A program made the translations under genes and the position numbers. From positions 1-64,000 of the forward strand of contig JAUVWI010000003.1 in assembly GCA_030604195.1 (NCBI GenBank): a stretch of DNA of 64,000 nucleotides, written 5' to 3'. Shown piece by piece: positions 25,228 through 34,363 of this stretch. Each line of letters opens with the position of its first letter. Within the stretch, counting starts at the first letter, position 1. The notes below the pieces were generated by a model. It had not been told where the DNA came from, ran no database searches, and saw only the letters and a list, made by a program, of their open reading frames with translations. This DNA comes from Spirochaetales bacterium (lineage in GTDB: Bacteria; Spirochaetota; Spirochaetia; SZUA-6; DRHE01).

Positions 25228-26520
25228 GTGAAAAAGATCAGACTGGCTTACGGCAGAAGCAACCTGGATATCAGCCTTCCCGATGCGCTTAAGATTGAAG
25301 TGGTTGAACCCCAATACCGGGCCGGGCTGAAAGATCAAAAAGGCGCCATAGCTGCGGCCCTGCAAAAGCCGATTGCTTCGCCGCCCATTGCCGCTCTGGT
25401 TAAACCCGGCCACAGGGTTGGTATTGTATTCAGTGATATAACCCGGGCAACTCCCTATAACCTGATCCTGCCCGCTATTCTGGACCAGCTTAAGGCAGTG
25501 GCTGATAAGCAGATAATACTCTTCAATGCCACGGGAACTCACCGCTCCAATACCAGGGAAGAACTCTGTCAAATACTCGGCCAGGACGTGGTAAAGCGTT
25601 TTAAAATAATCCAGAATGATGCTGCCGATGCAGATTCTCATACGCTGCTGGGAGTTACAGCCAGGGGAAACCGGGTCTCGATTTTAAAGAGTTTCATGGA
25701 GTGCGATATCCGTATTCTTACCGGTTTTATCGAGCCCCATTTCTTTGCCGGTTTTTCAGGCGGCGGTAAAGCTGTTATGCCGGGCCTGGCCCTGCTGGAA
25801 ACGGTAATGAGCAATCACAATGCTCAAAATATCGATCATTGCCAGGCCAGGTGGGGTGTCACCAATGGAAATCCTATCTGGGAAGATGTTATGGATGCGG
25901 CAAAATTGTGCTTGCCCCTCTTCCTGCTAAATGTCGCTCTTAACCGGGATAAAGAGATCACTGGTGTATTTGCCGGAGACCTGGAGAAAGCCCATGAGCA
26001 GGGGTGCGCCTTTGTGAAAGATCTCTCAATGTGCCCGGTGCCGGAGCTTTTCGATATAGTTATAACCAGTAATTCAGGATATCCACTGGACCTGAACCTC
26101 TACCAGGCTGTCAAAGGAATGAGCGCTGCGGCACAGGTTGTCAGGCAGGGAGGCAGTATTATTATTGCTTCAGAGTGCTGGGACGGCATTCCGGAACACG
26201 GCGAGTACGGTCGCTTGCTCTTAGAGGCTGACAATCCGGATGGACTATTGGAAAAAATCAGGCAGCCCGGTTTCACCATTCAGGATTCCTGGCAGGCCCA
26301 GATCCATGCCTTAATCTGCAAGAAAGCGGATGTATTTTTGTACAGCCATAACTTGACTGATGAACAGATCTGTAACGCTTTCCTCAAGGTCTGCCGCAGT
26401 GTCGAAGATACATTGGCAGAGCTGCTCAAGCGCTACGGACCGGAGGCGTCAATCTGTATTTTGCCGGAAGGTCCCTTAACCATACCCTATGTACATGAAA
26501 ACTTAAAAGAAAACTTATAA
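25228..26520 (+). CDS. larA: Nickel-pincer lactate-racemase (LarA) family racemase/epimerase
   Basis: 430 residues with the canonical LarA residues: the DITRATP motif, GTHR (His near 104), EPHFFAGF (His near 171), the cofactor-linking lysine in SGGGKAVMPG (near 181) and SNHNAQN (His near 197). In Lactobacillus LarA the corresponding Lys carries the nickel-pincer nucleotide and the His residues bind nickel and do acid-base work. The protein is therefore likely an active 2-hydroxy-acid racemase or epimerase; lactate itself is not implied, as larA homologues act on various hydroxy acids. The start is a GTG at 25228 behind GGAAGG. The cofactor genes larB, larC and larE are not in the window. Confidence 0.85.
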   Translation: MKKIRLAYGRSNLDISLPDALKIEVVEPQYRAGLKDQKGAIAAALQKPIASPPIAALVKPGHRVGIVFSDITRATPYNLILPAILDQLKAVADKQIILFNATGTHRSNTREELCQILGQDVVKRFKIIQNDAADADSHTLLGVTARGNRVSILKSFMECDIRILTGFIEPHFFAGFSGGGKAVMPGLALLETVMSNHNAQNIDHCQARWGVTNGNPIWEDVMDAAKLCLPLFLLNVALNRDKEITGVFAGDLEKAHEQGCAFVKDLSMCPVPELFDIVITSNSGYPLDLNLYQAVKGMSAAAQVVRQGGSIIIASECWDGIPEHGEYGRLLLEADNPDGLLEKIRQPGFTIQDSWQAQIHALICKKADVFLYSHNLTDEQICNAFLKVCRSVEDTLAELLKRYGPEASICILPEGPLTIPYVHENLKENL

Positions 26521-26544
26521 AACCAACTATAAAGGAGAATATTT

Positions 26545-27309
26545 ATGCCGGTAAAAAGAGTAAAAGAAGGAAAAAAAATTGTTGGGACCATGCTGAGATT
26601 TGTGCGTAATCCAGGGATAGCCTATATTGCCAAACATGCAGGCCTTGATTTTATTATGCTAGATATGGAGCATGGCTCCTACGCACTGGAAACATTGGCG
26701 GATGTCTGCAAAGTAGCCCGCGCAGTTAACCTTGGCTGTTTTGTGCGGGTGCCTGAATTGGCTAAGGGGTACGTGTCCAGGGCCCTGGACTGCGGAGCCA
26801 CCGGGGTCATGGTGCCCATGGTGGAGAGTGTTGAGCAGGCGAAAAGCCTGGCCGGCTGGATGAAATTTGCCCCTGTGGGCATAAGAGGGCTGGGAGGCTC
26901 GGGTGGCCATACCAGTTTTGACGGTCTGGGCTGCCCGGCGCCGGATTTCATGGCCCAGGCCAATAAGGATACTCTGGCAATTGCCCAGATAGAGAGCAGG
27001 GCGGCCGTCGAAGCAATAGATCAGATTGCCGCGGTTGAGGGTATTGATGCGCTCCTTATAGGTCCCAATGATCTTTCTATATCTCTTGATCATCCGGGTG
27101 AGCTTACCCACCCGGAAGTGAGCGAAGCAATTGAGAAGGTAGCCAAAGCTGCAGCCGCTAATAACAAGATATTCGGCATGCATGCCGGAGATGCTGTGCT
27201 GGAAAAATGGCTGCCCAGCGGTATGACCCTGATAATGAACCTGCTGGATATTAATATCCTCACTGCCGGCATGGCCGCTATAAGTAAGAAATACAAAGCA
27301 TCCTTATAG
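26545..27309 (+). CDS. HpcH/HpaI-family class II aldolase
   Basis: A TIM-barrel, metal-dependent, pyruvate-forming aldolase. Motifs: DFIMLDMEHGSYALE (catalytic His), the RVPELAKGYVSRALDCGATG strand with the substrate Arg, VMVPMVES, the metal ligands in IAQIESRAAV (Glu) and LLIGPNDLSISL (Asp). Length 254 is standard. The family includes 2-keto-3-deoxy-rhamnonate and 5-keto-4-deoxy-glucarate aldolases (GarL), which split the substrate into pyruvate and a semialdehyde. The GarR-like reductase at 29277 would take up such a semialdehyde, so a hexarate-like route is plausible. AAGGAG precedes the ATG. Confidence 0.85.
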   Translation: MPVKRVKEGKKIVGTMLRFVRNPGIAYIAKHAGLDFIMLDMEHGSYALETLADVCKVARAVNLGCFVRVPELAKGYVSRALDCGATGVMVPMVESVEQAKSLAGWMKFAPVGIRGLGGSGGHTSFDGLGCPAPDFMAQANKDTLAIAQIESRAAVEAIDQIAAVEGIDALLIGPNDLSISLDHPGELTHPEVSEAIEKVAKAAAANNKIFGMHAGDAVLEKWLPSGMTLIMNLLDINILTAGMAAISKKYKASL

Positions 27310-27366
27310 ATGTTTAAGGCTGTTATTTACTATGGATAAAATTATTCTAACCAGGAGGAGACTTGT

Positions 27367-28323
27367 ATGAGCTATAAAGTGTTGATTCCCCAGGATGTCG
27401 CGGAAGTGGGTAAAAAATATCTCACGGATCGCGGCTGCGAGATCAAAATGGGAAGCGGTATTTCAGTGGCGATTATCAAAGAGGAAGTAAAGGACTGCGA
27501 CGCAATATTAGTAAGAACCGCACAACTTCCGGCAGAGGTTATCGAGGCAGGTCCAAAGCTGAAAGTCATCGGGCGTCATGGTGTGGGTGTGGATAACATC
27601 GATTTTAAAAGGGCCGAAGAACTGGGAATATGGGTAACCAATGCCCCGGAATCCAATGCAGGGTCCGTAGCTGAGTACACTATAGGTATGATTATCTCCC
27701 TGGCAAGGAATTTTCTTACCTGTGACCGGGAGCTTCGCGCCGGAAATTTTGGAATTCGCAACCAGCTAAAGGGCGCGGATCTGGATGGAAAAACCCTGGG
27801 TATAATCGGCCTGGGCAGAGTGGGGACCCAGGTGGCAAAGAAGGCAGCGGCCGGATTGAATATGAGGATCATTGGTTTTGATCCCTATATGAGTCAGGAC
27901 AGGGTTGCAGGTGAAATAGAGCTGGTAGATAACTGGGATTATCTATTTAAAGAAGCGGATTTTGTCTCTCTGCATCTGCCTGCTACCCCTGAGACCAGGA
28001 ATATTGTAGGTAAGAAAGAATTTGAGCTGATGAAACCTACCGCATACCTTATAAATGCGGCCAGGGGAGAGACCGTGGATGAGGGCGAGCTTGTCAGGGC
28101 ATTGCAGGAAAAAAAGATTGCCGGCGCCGGCCTGGATGTGTACGCACAGGAGCCTCCTGCAAAGGACAACCCGCTTTTCGCCCTGGATAATGTAATCCTG
28201 TCGCCCCATAATGCGGCTTTGACCAGGGAATGTATGGACAGAATGGCTCTGCATGCGGCAATGGGAATCGATGAAGTGCTTTCCGGCAAGAATCCGACCT
28301 GGCCGGTGAACAAGCCTGAATAA
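27367..28323 (+). CDS. D-isomer 2-hydroxyacid dehydrogenase (SerA/GyaR-like)
   Basis: NAD(P)-dependent oxidoreductase of the D-2-hydroxyacid family: IGRHGVGVDNIDFKRAEELG, NAGSVAEYTIGMI, the nucleotide motif GLGRVGTQVAKKAA, the catalytic Arg in INAARGETVDEGELV, a Glu in VYAQEPP, and the catalytic His in LSPHNAALT. No ACT domain, and 318 residues, so it is a catabolic dehydrogenase rather than phosphoglycerate dehydrogenase of serine synthesis. It would interconvert a 2-keto and a D-2-hydroxy acid, fitting beside a 2-hydroxyacid racemase. A strong AGGAGG lies 9 bp before the ATG. Confidence 0.85.
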   Translation: MSYKVLIPQDVAEVGKKYLTDRGCEIKMGSGISVAIIKEEVKDCDAILVRTAQLPAEVIEAGPKLKVIGRHGVGVDNIDFKRAEELGIWVTNAPESNAGSVAEYTIGMIISLARNFLTCDRELRAGNFGIRNQLKGADLDGKTLGIIGLGRVGTQVAKKAAAGLNMRIIGFDPYMSQDRVAGEIELVDNWDYLFKEADFVSLHLPATPETRNIVGKKEFELMKPTAYLINAARGETVDEGELVRALQEKKIAGAGLDVYAQEPPAKDNPLFALDNVILSPHNAALTRECMDRMALHAAMGIDEVLSGKNPTWPVNKPE

Positions 28324-28342
28324 TTTCAAGGAGGAGATATAT

Positions 28343-29233
28343 ATGGGATTTGTACCAAAAGGAATAATACCGGCAATGATCACGCCGCTGACTAAGAAAG
28401 GCGAGGTGAATGAAAAAGTCTTACGCAAGCTAATTGACTTTCTTATTGATGGCGGCAGCCATGGAATATTTGTAATCGGAACCACGGGAGAATTCTACGG
28501 CTTGAGGCCGGAAGAGAAGCGTGATTTAATGCTGATCACGGTTGACCAGGTCAAGGGGAGGGTGCCGGTCTATGCCGGTACAGGTGCGATTACCACCAGG
28601 GAATGTATTATGCTCAACCGTATTGCCGAGGAGTGCCGGGTGGACGCTGTTTCGGTGCTCACTCCAATGTTTATTAAACCCGATCAGGAGGAGCTTTACC
28701 GGCATTATAAAGAGATTGCCGAGGCCACCAGCCTGCCCATTGTTCTCTACAACAACCTGCCCAAAACCGGGGTAACAATTACCCCGGCAACAGTGGAAAG
28801 GCTGGCAGAAATTGATAATATCGTTGGGGTCAAGGATTCAACCGGGGACATGACCAATGCGGCGGAGTATATCCGCAGAACCAGTGGTAAGGATTTTTAT
28901 GTATTGATGGGCAGGGATACCCTGATCCATGCCTGCCTCTGTTACGGCGGCAATGGCTCTATAGCGGCCTGTGCCAATGTGGCGCCCCGCCTGGTTGCCG
29001 ATATCTATGACAGGTACGTGGCTGGTGATATTAAGGGTTCTCTTGAAGCCCAGCTTACCCTGGCCCCTTTACGATTGGCCTTTACCCTGGGATCTTTTCC
29101 CACTGTAATTAAAGAATCATTGGAGCTGATAGGGATCGAAGCGGGACCCTGTATGGCGCCTGTGGGTCCTATGTCAGCTGAGGAAAAGAAGGAACTGAAA
29201 AAAACACTCGAGCAGATGGGAATATTGAAATGA
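28343..29233 (+). CDS. DapA/NanA-family lyase or dehydratase
   Basis: Schiff-base class I aldolase fold: PAMITPLTKKGEVNE, the pyruvate-binding GTTGEFYGLRPEEK, catalytic Tyr in VLYNNLPKTG, Schiff-base Lys in IVGVKDSTGD, and the GGNGSIAACANVAP loop. 296 residues. In a sugar-acid cluster this family usually supplies 2-keto-3-deoxy-gluconate/galactonate aldolase or 5-keto-4-deoxy-glucarate dehydratase activity. Lysine biosynthesis is less likely from context. AAGGAGG precedes the ATG, and the gap from the dehydrogenase gene is only 19 bp, so both sit on one transcript. Confidence 0.83.
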   Translation: MGFVPKGIIPAMITPLTKKGEVNEKVLRKLIDFLIDGGSHGIFVIGTTGEFYGLRPEEKRDLMLITVDQVKGRVPVYAGTGAITTRECIMLNRIAEECRVDAVSVLTPMFIKPDQEELYRHYKEIAEATSLPIVLYNNLPKTGVTITPATVERLAEIDNIVGVKDSTGDMTNAAEYIRRTSGKDFYVLMGRDTLIHACLCYGGNGSIAACANVAPRLVADIYDRYVAGDIKGSLEAQLTLAPLRLAFTLGSFPTVIKESLELIGIEAGPCMAPVGPMSAEEKKELKKTLEQMGILK

Positions 29234-29276
29234 AGCTGCGCAGTTCGGATAAAGAAAAGATAACCAGGGAGGTATT

Positions 29277-30167
29277 ATGGAAAAAATAGGATTTATCGGT
29301 TTGGGAATTATGGGGAAGCCAATGGCTAAAAACCTGTTAAAGGCAGGCTATGAGCTGGTGGTTCACGATATCAATAGAGCTGCAGTCAAGGAGCTGGTAG
29401 AGCAGGGAGCCGCAGAGGAATATTCTTCAAAGGGTGTCGCAGAGAAGAGTGAAATCATAATAACCATGCTTCCCAACTCTCCCGATGTTAAAGAGGTTAT
29501 ACTGGGAAGCAATGGTGTTCTGGAAGGCGCTAAAAAGGGAACAATAATTATTGATATGAGCTCTATCGCGCCCCTGGTTTCTAAGGAAGTGGCGGCGGCA
29601 GCCAGGAAAAAGGGCGTGGAAATGCTCGATGCCCCGGTGAGCGGCGGCGAGCCCAAGGCTGTTGAGGGCACCATAGCCATAATGGTGGGAGGTCCGGAAG
29701 AGGTATTCAATAAGGTTAAGGATATCCTCCTGGTAATGGGATCTTCAGCCGTTTTGGTGGGGGAGATAGGCAGCGGCAATGTGGCCAAATTGGCCAACCA
29801 GGTAATCGTGGCTTTAAATATTGCGGCTATGTCCGAGGCCATGGTCCTGGCAACCAGGGCGGGAGTTGATCCGGAAAGGGTTTACCAGGCAATCCGCGGG
29901 GGTTTGGCTGGCAGCACGGTGCTTGATGCCAAGGTTCCCCTGGCCCTGGAGGGCAATTTCAAGCCCGGCTTTCGCATTGAGCTGCATATAAAAGACCTGA
30001 TGAATGCATTGGATACTGCTCACGCCGTGGGCGTGCCCCTGCCTTTAAGCAGCCAGGTCATGGAGATTATGCAGGCTCTCAAAGTAGACGGCAAAGCCGG
30101 GGATGATCATGGCGGCATAATTCAGTTCTATGAAAAGCTCTCCAGGACCAAGGTGCGCAGGAAGTAG
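29277..30167 (+). CDS. 3-hydroxyisobutyrate / tartronate-semialdehyde reductase family (GarR-like)
   Basis: Beta-hydroxyacid dehydrogenase: the N-terminal NAD(P) motif GFIGLGIMGKPMAKNLLKAG, the substrate motif DAPVSGGEPKAVEGTIAIMVGG-type core, the catalytic Lys in NVAKLANQVIVALN, and KDLMNALDTA near the C-terminus. GarR reduces tartronate semialdehyde, the product of GarL-type aldolases, to glycerate. It is last in the plus-strand cluster, 43 bp after the DapA-like gene, with AGGGAGG before the ATG. Substrate specificity within this family cannot be read from sequence alone. Confidence 0.85.
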   Translation: MEKIGFIGLGIMGKPMAKNLLKAGYELVVHDINRAAVKELVEQGAAEEYSSKGVAEKSEIIITMLPNSPDVKEVILGSNGVLEGAKKGTIIIDMSSIAPLVSKEVAAAARKKGVEMLDAPVSGGEPKAVEGTIAIMVGGPEEVFNKVKDILLVMGSSAVLVGEIGSGNVAKLANQVIVALNIAAMSEAMVLATRAGVDPERVYQAIRGGLAGSTVLDAKVPLALEGNFKPGFRIELHIKDLMNALDTAHAVGVPLPLSSQVMEIMQALKVDGKAGDDHGGIIQFYEKLSRTKVRRK

Positions 30168-30202
30168 TAAGAATTTTTAAGGGTTCTATCGATACTATTA
30201 AT

Positions 30203-31396
30203 ATGACCACTCTCTGCCTGTTGTGCGCTTTGCTGTTGGCAAACCAGGCTCTGCACGGGGAGAGCTTTGGCGTGAGTTACCTGCCGGGTGATAAGTTCCG
30301 TATAACTGAAAAAGCAGATCTGAGGCGTTATGAGGATGGCCGTTTCATCGGTCTTGCCTACCGTGAGGTCAGAGGTGTGCTCGACGTGCTGGACACCAAT
30401 GAAGAGGGCGGAGCAAGAAAAGTTTCGGGTGATTTTTATGTTTTCGAAGAGACAAAACATAAAAGTATAAATGTAGCCAAGCGAATAGACCAGGTGGTTC
30501 CGGTTAACTTCCTGATCAAGGGAAATGGTCAATACGTGACGGCTGAAAACCGGGGCTATCCCTCATTACGGAGCTTTCCGGTATTCCCTGCCGGAGCAGT
30601 CGAGCAGGGGGAAAAGTGGCAGGATTTCGGCGAGCGGGTGGTTGAGCCCTTTCGTGACGGGCGTTTCACCAGGGTGCGCTTTTACTGTGATTATCAATAT
30701 TCCGGCACCGAGATTATAGAGGGAAGAGAATATATAGTGCTGAAAGCCCAGTATGCCATGCGCTATAAACCGGGACAGGATCCTTACGGGGATGAGCGAA
30801 TAAGGGGGATCAGCGGAAAGCACCTGGTTACTATATATTTTGACCCCTACCTACAGCGCCCGCACTTTATGCGGGACCGGATGGATGAGATTTATCAACT
30901 TGCCGGCGGCAGCACTATTGCATACAAGGGCTTTATCCTTACCTGGTTCGATAATATTGTAACCATGGACCGCTCCCACCTGGTCAGGGATGTTAAAGAG
31001 CAGTTGAAAGAATCCGGGGTGGAGGATATAGCGGTTGAAGAGAAAAAAGAGGGTGTGGCCTTAACCCTTAACCGGATCCACTTTGTGGCGGATCAGGCAA
31101 TAGTTCTGCCCCAGGAGAAGGAGCGCTTAAAGATGGTTGCCCGGGCCCTGGAAAAGATCGAATCAAGGAGTTTCCTGGTGGTGGGCCACACAGCGCGCGC
31201 CGGTTCTATTGAAAGCCAGTTGACCCTGTCAGTGGAGCGGGCAAAGGCCATAGTGGATTACCTGGTTTCTCAAGGGTTAGAGGCTGGACGTTTTCTCTAC
31301 GAGGGCAGGGGAGGCAGCGAGCCGGTGGCTGAAAATGACAGTGAAGAGAATATGGCCAGGAACCGCCGGGTGGAAATTATTATTCTCGAGGACTAA
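30203..31396 (+). CDS. OmpA-family outer membrane or periplasmic protein
   Basis: A short, signal-like hydrophobic start (TTLCLLCALLLANQALHGES), a beta-rich middle of about 240 residues, and a C-terminal OmpA domain (residues about 285-395: LNRIHFVADQAIVLPQEKER, LVVGHTARAGS, SVERAKAIVDYLVSQG and the final ARNRRVEIIILE). OmpA domains bind peptidoglycan, tethering the outer membrane to the wall. The middle part resembles spirochaetal OmpA proteins but has no named domain that I recognise. The start is uncertain: the ribosome-binding site is poor and the signal peptide lacks the usual basic N-region. It ends 50 bp from the convergent FecR lipoprotein gene. Confidence 0.8.
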   Translation: MTTLCLLCALLLANQALHGESFGVSYLPGDKFRITEKADLRRYEDGRFIGLAYREVRGVLDVLDTNEEGGARKVSGDFYVFEETKHKSINVAKRIDQVVPVNFLIKGNGQYVTAENRGYPSLRSFPVFPAGAVEQGEKWQDFGERVVEPFRDGRFTRVRFYCDYQYSGTEIIEGREYIVLKAQYAMRYKPGQDPYGDERIRGISGKHLVTIYFDPYLQRPHFMRDRMDEIYQLAGGSTIAYKGFILTWFDNIVTMDRSHLVRDVKEQLKESGVEDIAVEEKKEGVALTLNRIHFVADQAIVLPQEKERLKMVARALEKIESRSFLVVGHTARAGSIESQLTLSVERAKAIVDYLVSQGLEAGRFLYEGRGGSEPVAENDSEENMARNRRVEIIILED

Positions 31397-31398
31397 AC

Positions 31399-31431
31399 CG
31401 CAGGGAGCGGCGTAAAAGCCGCCCCCTGACG
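31399..31431. terminator. GC-rich hairpin between convergent genes
   Basis: CAGGGAGCGGC (31401-31411) pairs with GCCGCCCCCTG (31418-31428) with one A-C mismatch and a GTAAAA loop. It lies between the stops of the OmpA gene and the minus-strand FecR/PEGA gene. No T-run follows on either strand, so it may act as a barrier or need a factor. A direct repeat TTCAATAAAATTA follows at 31439-31462. Confidence 0.45.
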
Positions 31432-31448
31432 GAAGCTATTCAATAAAA

Positions 31449-34175
31449 TTATTCAATAAAATCGGGGTTGATTATCATCAGTTCGCCGCTATCGGTTCCC
31501 ACAATTAAAATGCCGTTATCCCAGTAGGGGCGGGTGGTAATATTTCCCTTCACCGCAAGGCGTTTCCTGATCCTACCGCTGGTATCTGCGGCTATCAGTT
31601 CACCGCTGGTTGAACCGTAATATAGCAGGGAGGGCAGCGCATAATAGAGGGGCGGCGATGAAGCGCCCCTGATGGGTGCAAAGAGCGGGCTGCCGTCGGC
31701 CGGCGAGAAGCCGTAGATCGATCTATCGGCAAAGGCAAATACCCCGCCCGGCGCTGCTTCCAGATCATGGTGTACAACGATGTCTTTTCCCGCCTCCAGC
31801 TTCCTTTCCCAGAGAACCTGGCCTGCCTCTATATCCATACAAACCACCTGACCCTTTCTGCCGGCAAAATAGGCCAGGTTATCAATGGTTTCAATTTTCA
31901 GGGCCACGGGCTGCACTGCTTTAGTGGAGATTCTCTGCACCACTTTTTCTGTTGCCGGGTCGATGACCATAAAGAGACCATCCTGGTTGACTATCAGGAG
32001 TTTGCCGTTATATACCGCCGGGGTCATGCGGGTGCCGCCTGGAACGGCTATCTCTCTCATGGTTTCACCTGAATAGAGATTGATTAAGCGGATTGAATTA
32101 TTGGTGGGAAAGAGGGCGAATTGTCCGAAATGCACCACTCGTCTGCCAAAGAGATGGCTGTAATCCTTATCCAGGTTCATGCGGGTAAGGATCTTACCCG
32201 AAGCACCATTAATAATAAGGAACTCATCAGATCCGGAGAAGTAAACATTATTGCCGATAACCACCGGAAAAGAGTTCTCATTTGGATTGTTGGCCGTACT
32301 TACCTGCCAGACTATTTCACCCACACGGTTGGCGGCATGGAGGTTTCCCTTTTCATCGGCGCTGATCACTCTATCCGGGGTTACCGCTATGCGGCTGGTA
32401 AAGGCTGAATCAAAAATGGATTTACTGCTGACAATCGGTTTGCTTGCCGCATCTTCCGGATTGGTGCGAATAGTTATTTCCCTGTTATCTTCCGTCAGGT
32501 TGCCGGGAAGAACCTCGATTACAATATGCCTCTGTTCCCTTTCCAGGGCTACGGTATAAGCACGAGCCGGATCATTGGTAATTTCAATTTCAAGAGTCTG
32601 TGGCACATGGTTCTCTTTGACAATCTGGAATGATAGTTTATCGCCAATCGGATATTCTCCGGTAAAGCTACCCACACCAATAGATTTGCCGCTTAAAATT
32701 ATTTCCGCATCTTCGGGTGCAGCGGTAATGGAGATCTCTCTTTTTTCCCGCTCAAGATTGATTTCATAAAGCTTTCCTGAGTCTGCGGTTACCTGGATAT
32801 CCAGGGTCCGGGGCTCATAGGTATCCCGTTCTACGCGAAAAGAAATCGAGCTGCCTGCTTCAAAGGTACCCTTGTAGCTTCCCTGGCCCACTCTTCGATC
32901 AGCCAGATAAATACGGGCATCGTCAGGATTGGTTTTTATTGAAATATCAACCTCGATAATCTCTGCCTGCAGAGTAACCTTATAGAGGCGGCCGCTATCT
33001 TTTTCCACGTTGATAGTCATGGACTTTTCCACATAACTCTCCCGGCGTATAACCACATTGAGGGTATCTCCATGGGCATATAGTCCGGAAAATTTGCCCT
33101 TTCCTATTACATCACCATTTATTAAGATCTCAGCGTCAGCGGGTTCAACGGCAATGGCAATCTTTTCCAGTTTAATCTCGGGTTTTACCGCCTCGGCGGT
33201 TATCTCTTTACCGGCTGCCGGCTCTACCGGTATCTCAACTAGCTTTATCTTTTCTATAGTCTTTAGCTCTTCAGCGCTTTCCCGGCTGATCTCCTGCGCC
33301 GGTTCCATAACCTCGGCAACCTTTTTAGTTGTCTGTTCTACTTTATCGGTGAGGTCCTGGATCAGTTTTGCAGTTTGCTCAGGGCTCACCTCTTCACCAC
33401 TTTCGCTTTTCTGCACAATCTTCTCTACAACCTCTGCTAATTCCTGAAAAACCTCTTCTGCTTCTTTGAGGGTTTCCTTGCCTATGATGAGTTCCTGGTC
33501 AGCGGTCACCAGAGGTGCTGCCTCTTCGATTTTTTCAACCACTGCAATCAGGGCTTCATCCTGATCTTTCAGTTTCTCTTTTATTTCATCCACATCCACA
33601 GTGATGGGAAGTATGGCTACTTTTCCTTCTTTTACGGCCAGCTTGGTGGAGCCGTCCTCAGTAATTTTAACGCCGAATTCGGTGCCCCTGACCCCGCACA
33701 CGGCTGACTCTGTTTGCACAGCAAATTTGTCATTTCCGGTGAGCTTGCTGACCTTGGCCAGCACTGAGCCGGCAGCCAGCTTTATTCCCACATTGGACTC
33801 GTCCGGATTTAAAAGCACATCCTGCAGCAACACCTCGGTATTATCCTGAATACGCAGTGCGCCTACTTCACCAAATTGGAGCTCACAGTATGATTCTTCT
33901 CCTACCCTTAAAATATCATCCTGTTCTAAGAAATCACCGATCTGTGCCTCCTGCCAGTCATCGCTAAGAGCAATCAGGACTTCACCGGAAATAAAGGTAA
34001 TCATAGCCTGGGTATATTGCGGCGCCTTCACTGGAGGCAATTCGCTTTCTACAACTACTGCTTCAGTGGAGCGGGTGGGAGAAACCGATCCCTTCTGCTT
34101 TTGGCAGCCCCAGCTTGAAAGCAGCAGCAAAATTATTATTACGCTGAAAAAAGCGGATTTCCAACCTGATCTCAT
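31449..34175 (-). CDS. Lipoprotein with FecR, three PEGA and beta-propeller (PQQ-like) domains
   Basis: A 908-residue protein with a lipoprotein signal (hydrophobic run then LLSSWGC, Cys24). Residues about 55-190 are a FecR-type beta domain (GEVLIALSDDWQEAQIGD...VCGVRGTEFGVKI). A charged helical region follows at 200-320. Three PEGA repeats of about 70 residues lie near 335-545, each with a PxDAxIxxxxxxxGxGxFxGxY core. The C-terminal 310 residues hold WD/PQQ-like blades (GEIVWQVSTAN, GQVVCMDIEAGQVLWERKL). FecR-PEGA proteins are common in spirochaetes and are thought to be envelope scaffolds; a propeller in the same chain is less usual. No partner gene is obvious. Confidence 0.85.
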   Translation of the reverse strand: MRSGWKSAFFSVIIILLLLSSWGCQKQKGSVSPTRSTEAVVVESELPPVKAPQYTQAMITFISGEVLIALSDDWQEAQIGDFLEQDDILRVGEESYCELQFGEVGALRIQDNTEVLLQDVLLNPDESNVGIKLAAGSVLAKVSKLTGNDKFAVQTESAVCGVRGTEFGVKITEDGSTKLAVKEGKVAILPITVDVDEIKEKLKDQDEALIAVVEKIEEAAPLVTADQELIIGKETLKEAEEVFQELAEVVEKIVQKSESGEEVSPEQTAKLIQDLTDKVEQTTKKVAEVMEPAQEISRESAEELKTIEKIKLVEIPVEPAAGKEITAEAVKPEIKLEKIAIAVEPADAEILINGDVIGKGKFSGLYAHGDTLNVVIRRESYVEKSMTINVEKDSGRLYKVTLQAEIIEVDISIKTNPDDARIYLADRRVGQGSYKGTFEAGSSISFRVERDTYEPRTLDIQVTADSGKLYEINLEREKREISITAAPEDAEIILSGKSIGVGSFTGEYPIGDKLSFQIVKENHVPQTLEIEITNDPARAYTVALEREQRHIVIEVLPGNLTEDNREITIRTNPEDAASKPIVSSKSIFDSAFTSRIAVTPDRVISADEKGNLHAANRVGEIVWQVSTANNPNENSFPVVIGNNVYFSGSDEFLIINGASGKILTRMNLDKDYSHLFGRRVVHFGQFALFPTNNSIRLINLYSGETMREIAVPGGTRMTPAVYNGKLLIVNQDGLFMVIDPATEKVVQRISTKAVQPVALKIETIDNLAYFAGRKGQVVCMDIEAGQVLWERKLEAGKDIVVHHDLEAAPGGVFAFADRSIYGFSPADGSPLFAPIRGASSPPLYYALPSLLYYGSTSGELIAADTSGRIRKRLAVKGNITTRPYWDNGILIVGTDSGELMIINPDFIE

Positions 34176-34244
34176 TATTACCCCCGGTTTATTTTACAGT
34201 TACAGATAATCTGCAAGTAAACATCCAATTATAAGGTGACTATT

Positions 34245-34293
34245 CACTACTATAGTGCAATATTGACAGAATATCTACTATAGGTGGTATAAA
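34245..34293 (+). promoter_or_regulatory. Promoter and dyad upstream of the GNAT/thiolase/DUF35 operon
   Basis: TTGACA (34263-34268) and TATAAA (34288-34293) with a long 19-bp spacer. CACTACTATAGTG (34245-34257) is an imperfect dyad just upstream, and its CTACTATAG core is repeated directly at 34275-34283 inside the spacer. The two direct repeats around the -35 suggest a regulator-binding site; no regulator gene is adjacent. Confidence 0.45.
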
Positions 34294-34363
34294 ACAATAA
34301 GTTGAAATTTTGTTTTAAATAATGCATACTAATTTCACGTAAAATATTAAGAAGGAGCAACTA

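Noticed and set aside
33058-33447. Plus-strand frame inside the FecR/PEGA gene
   Set aside because: Low-complexity Ser/Ile-rich shadow of the Glu/Lys-rich helical spacer on the other strand.
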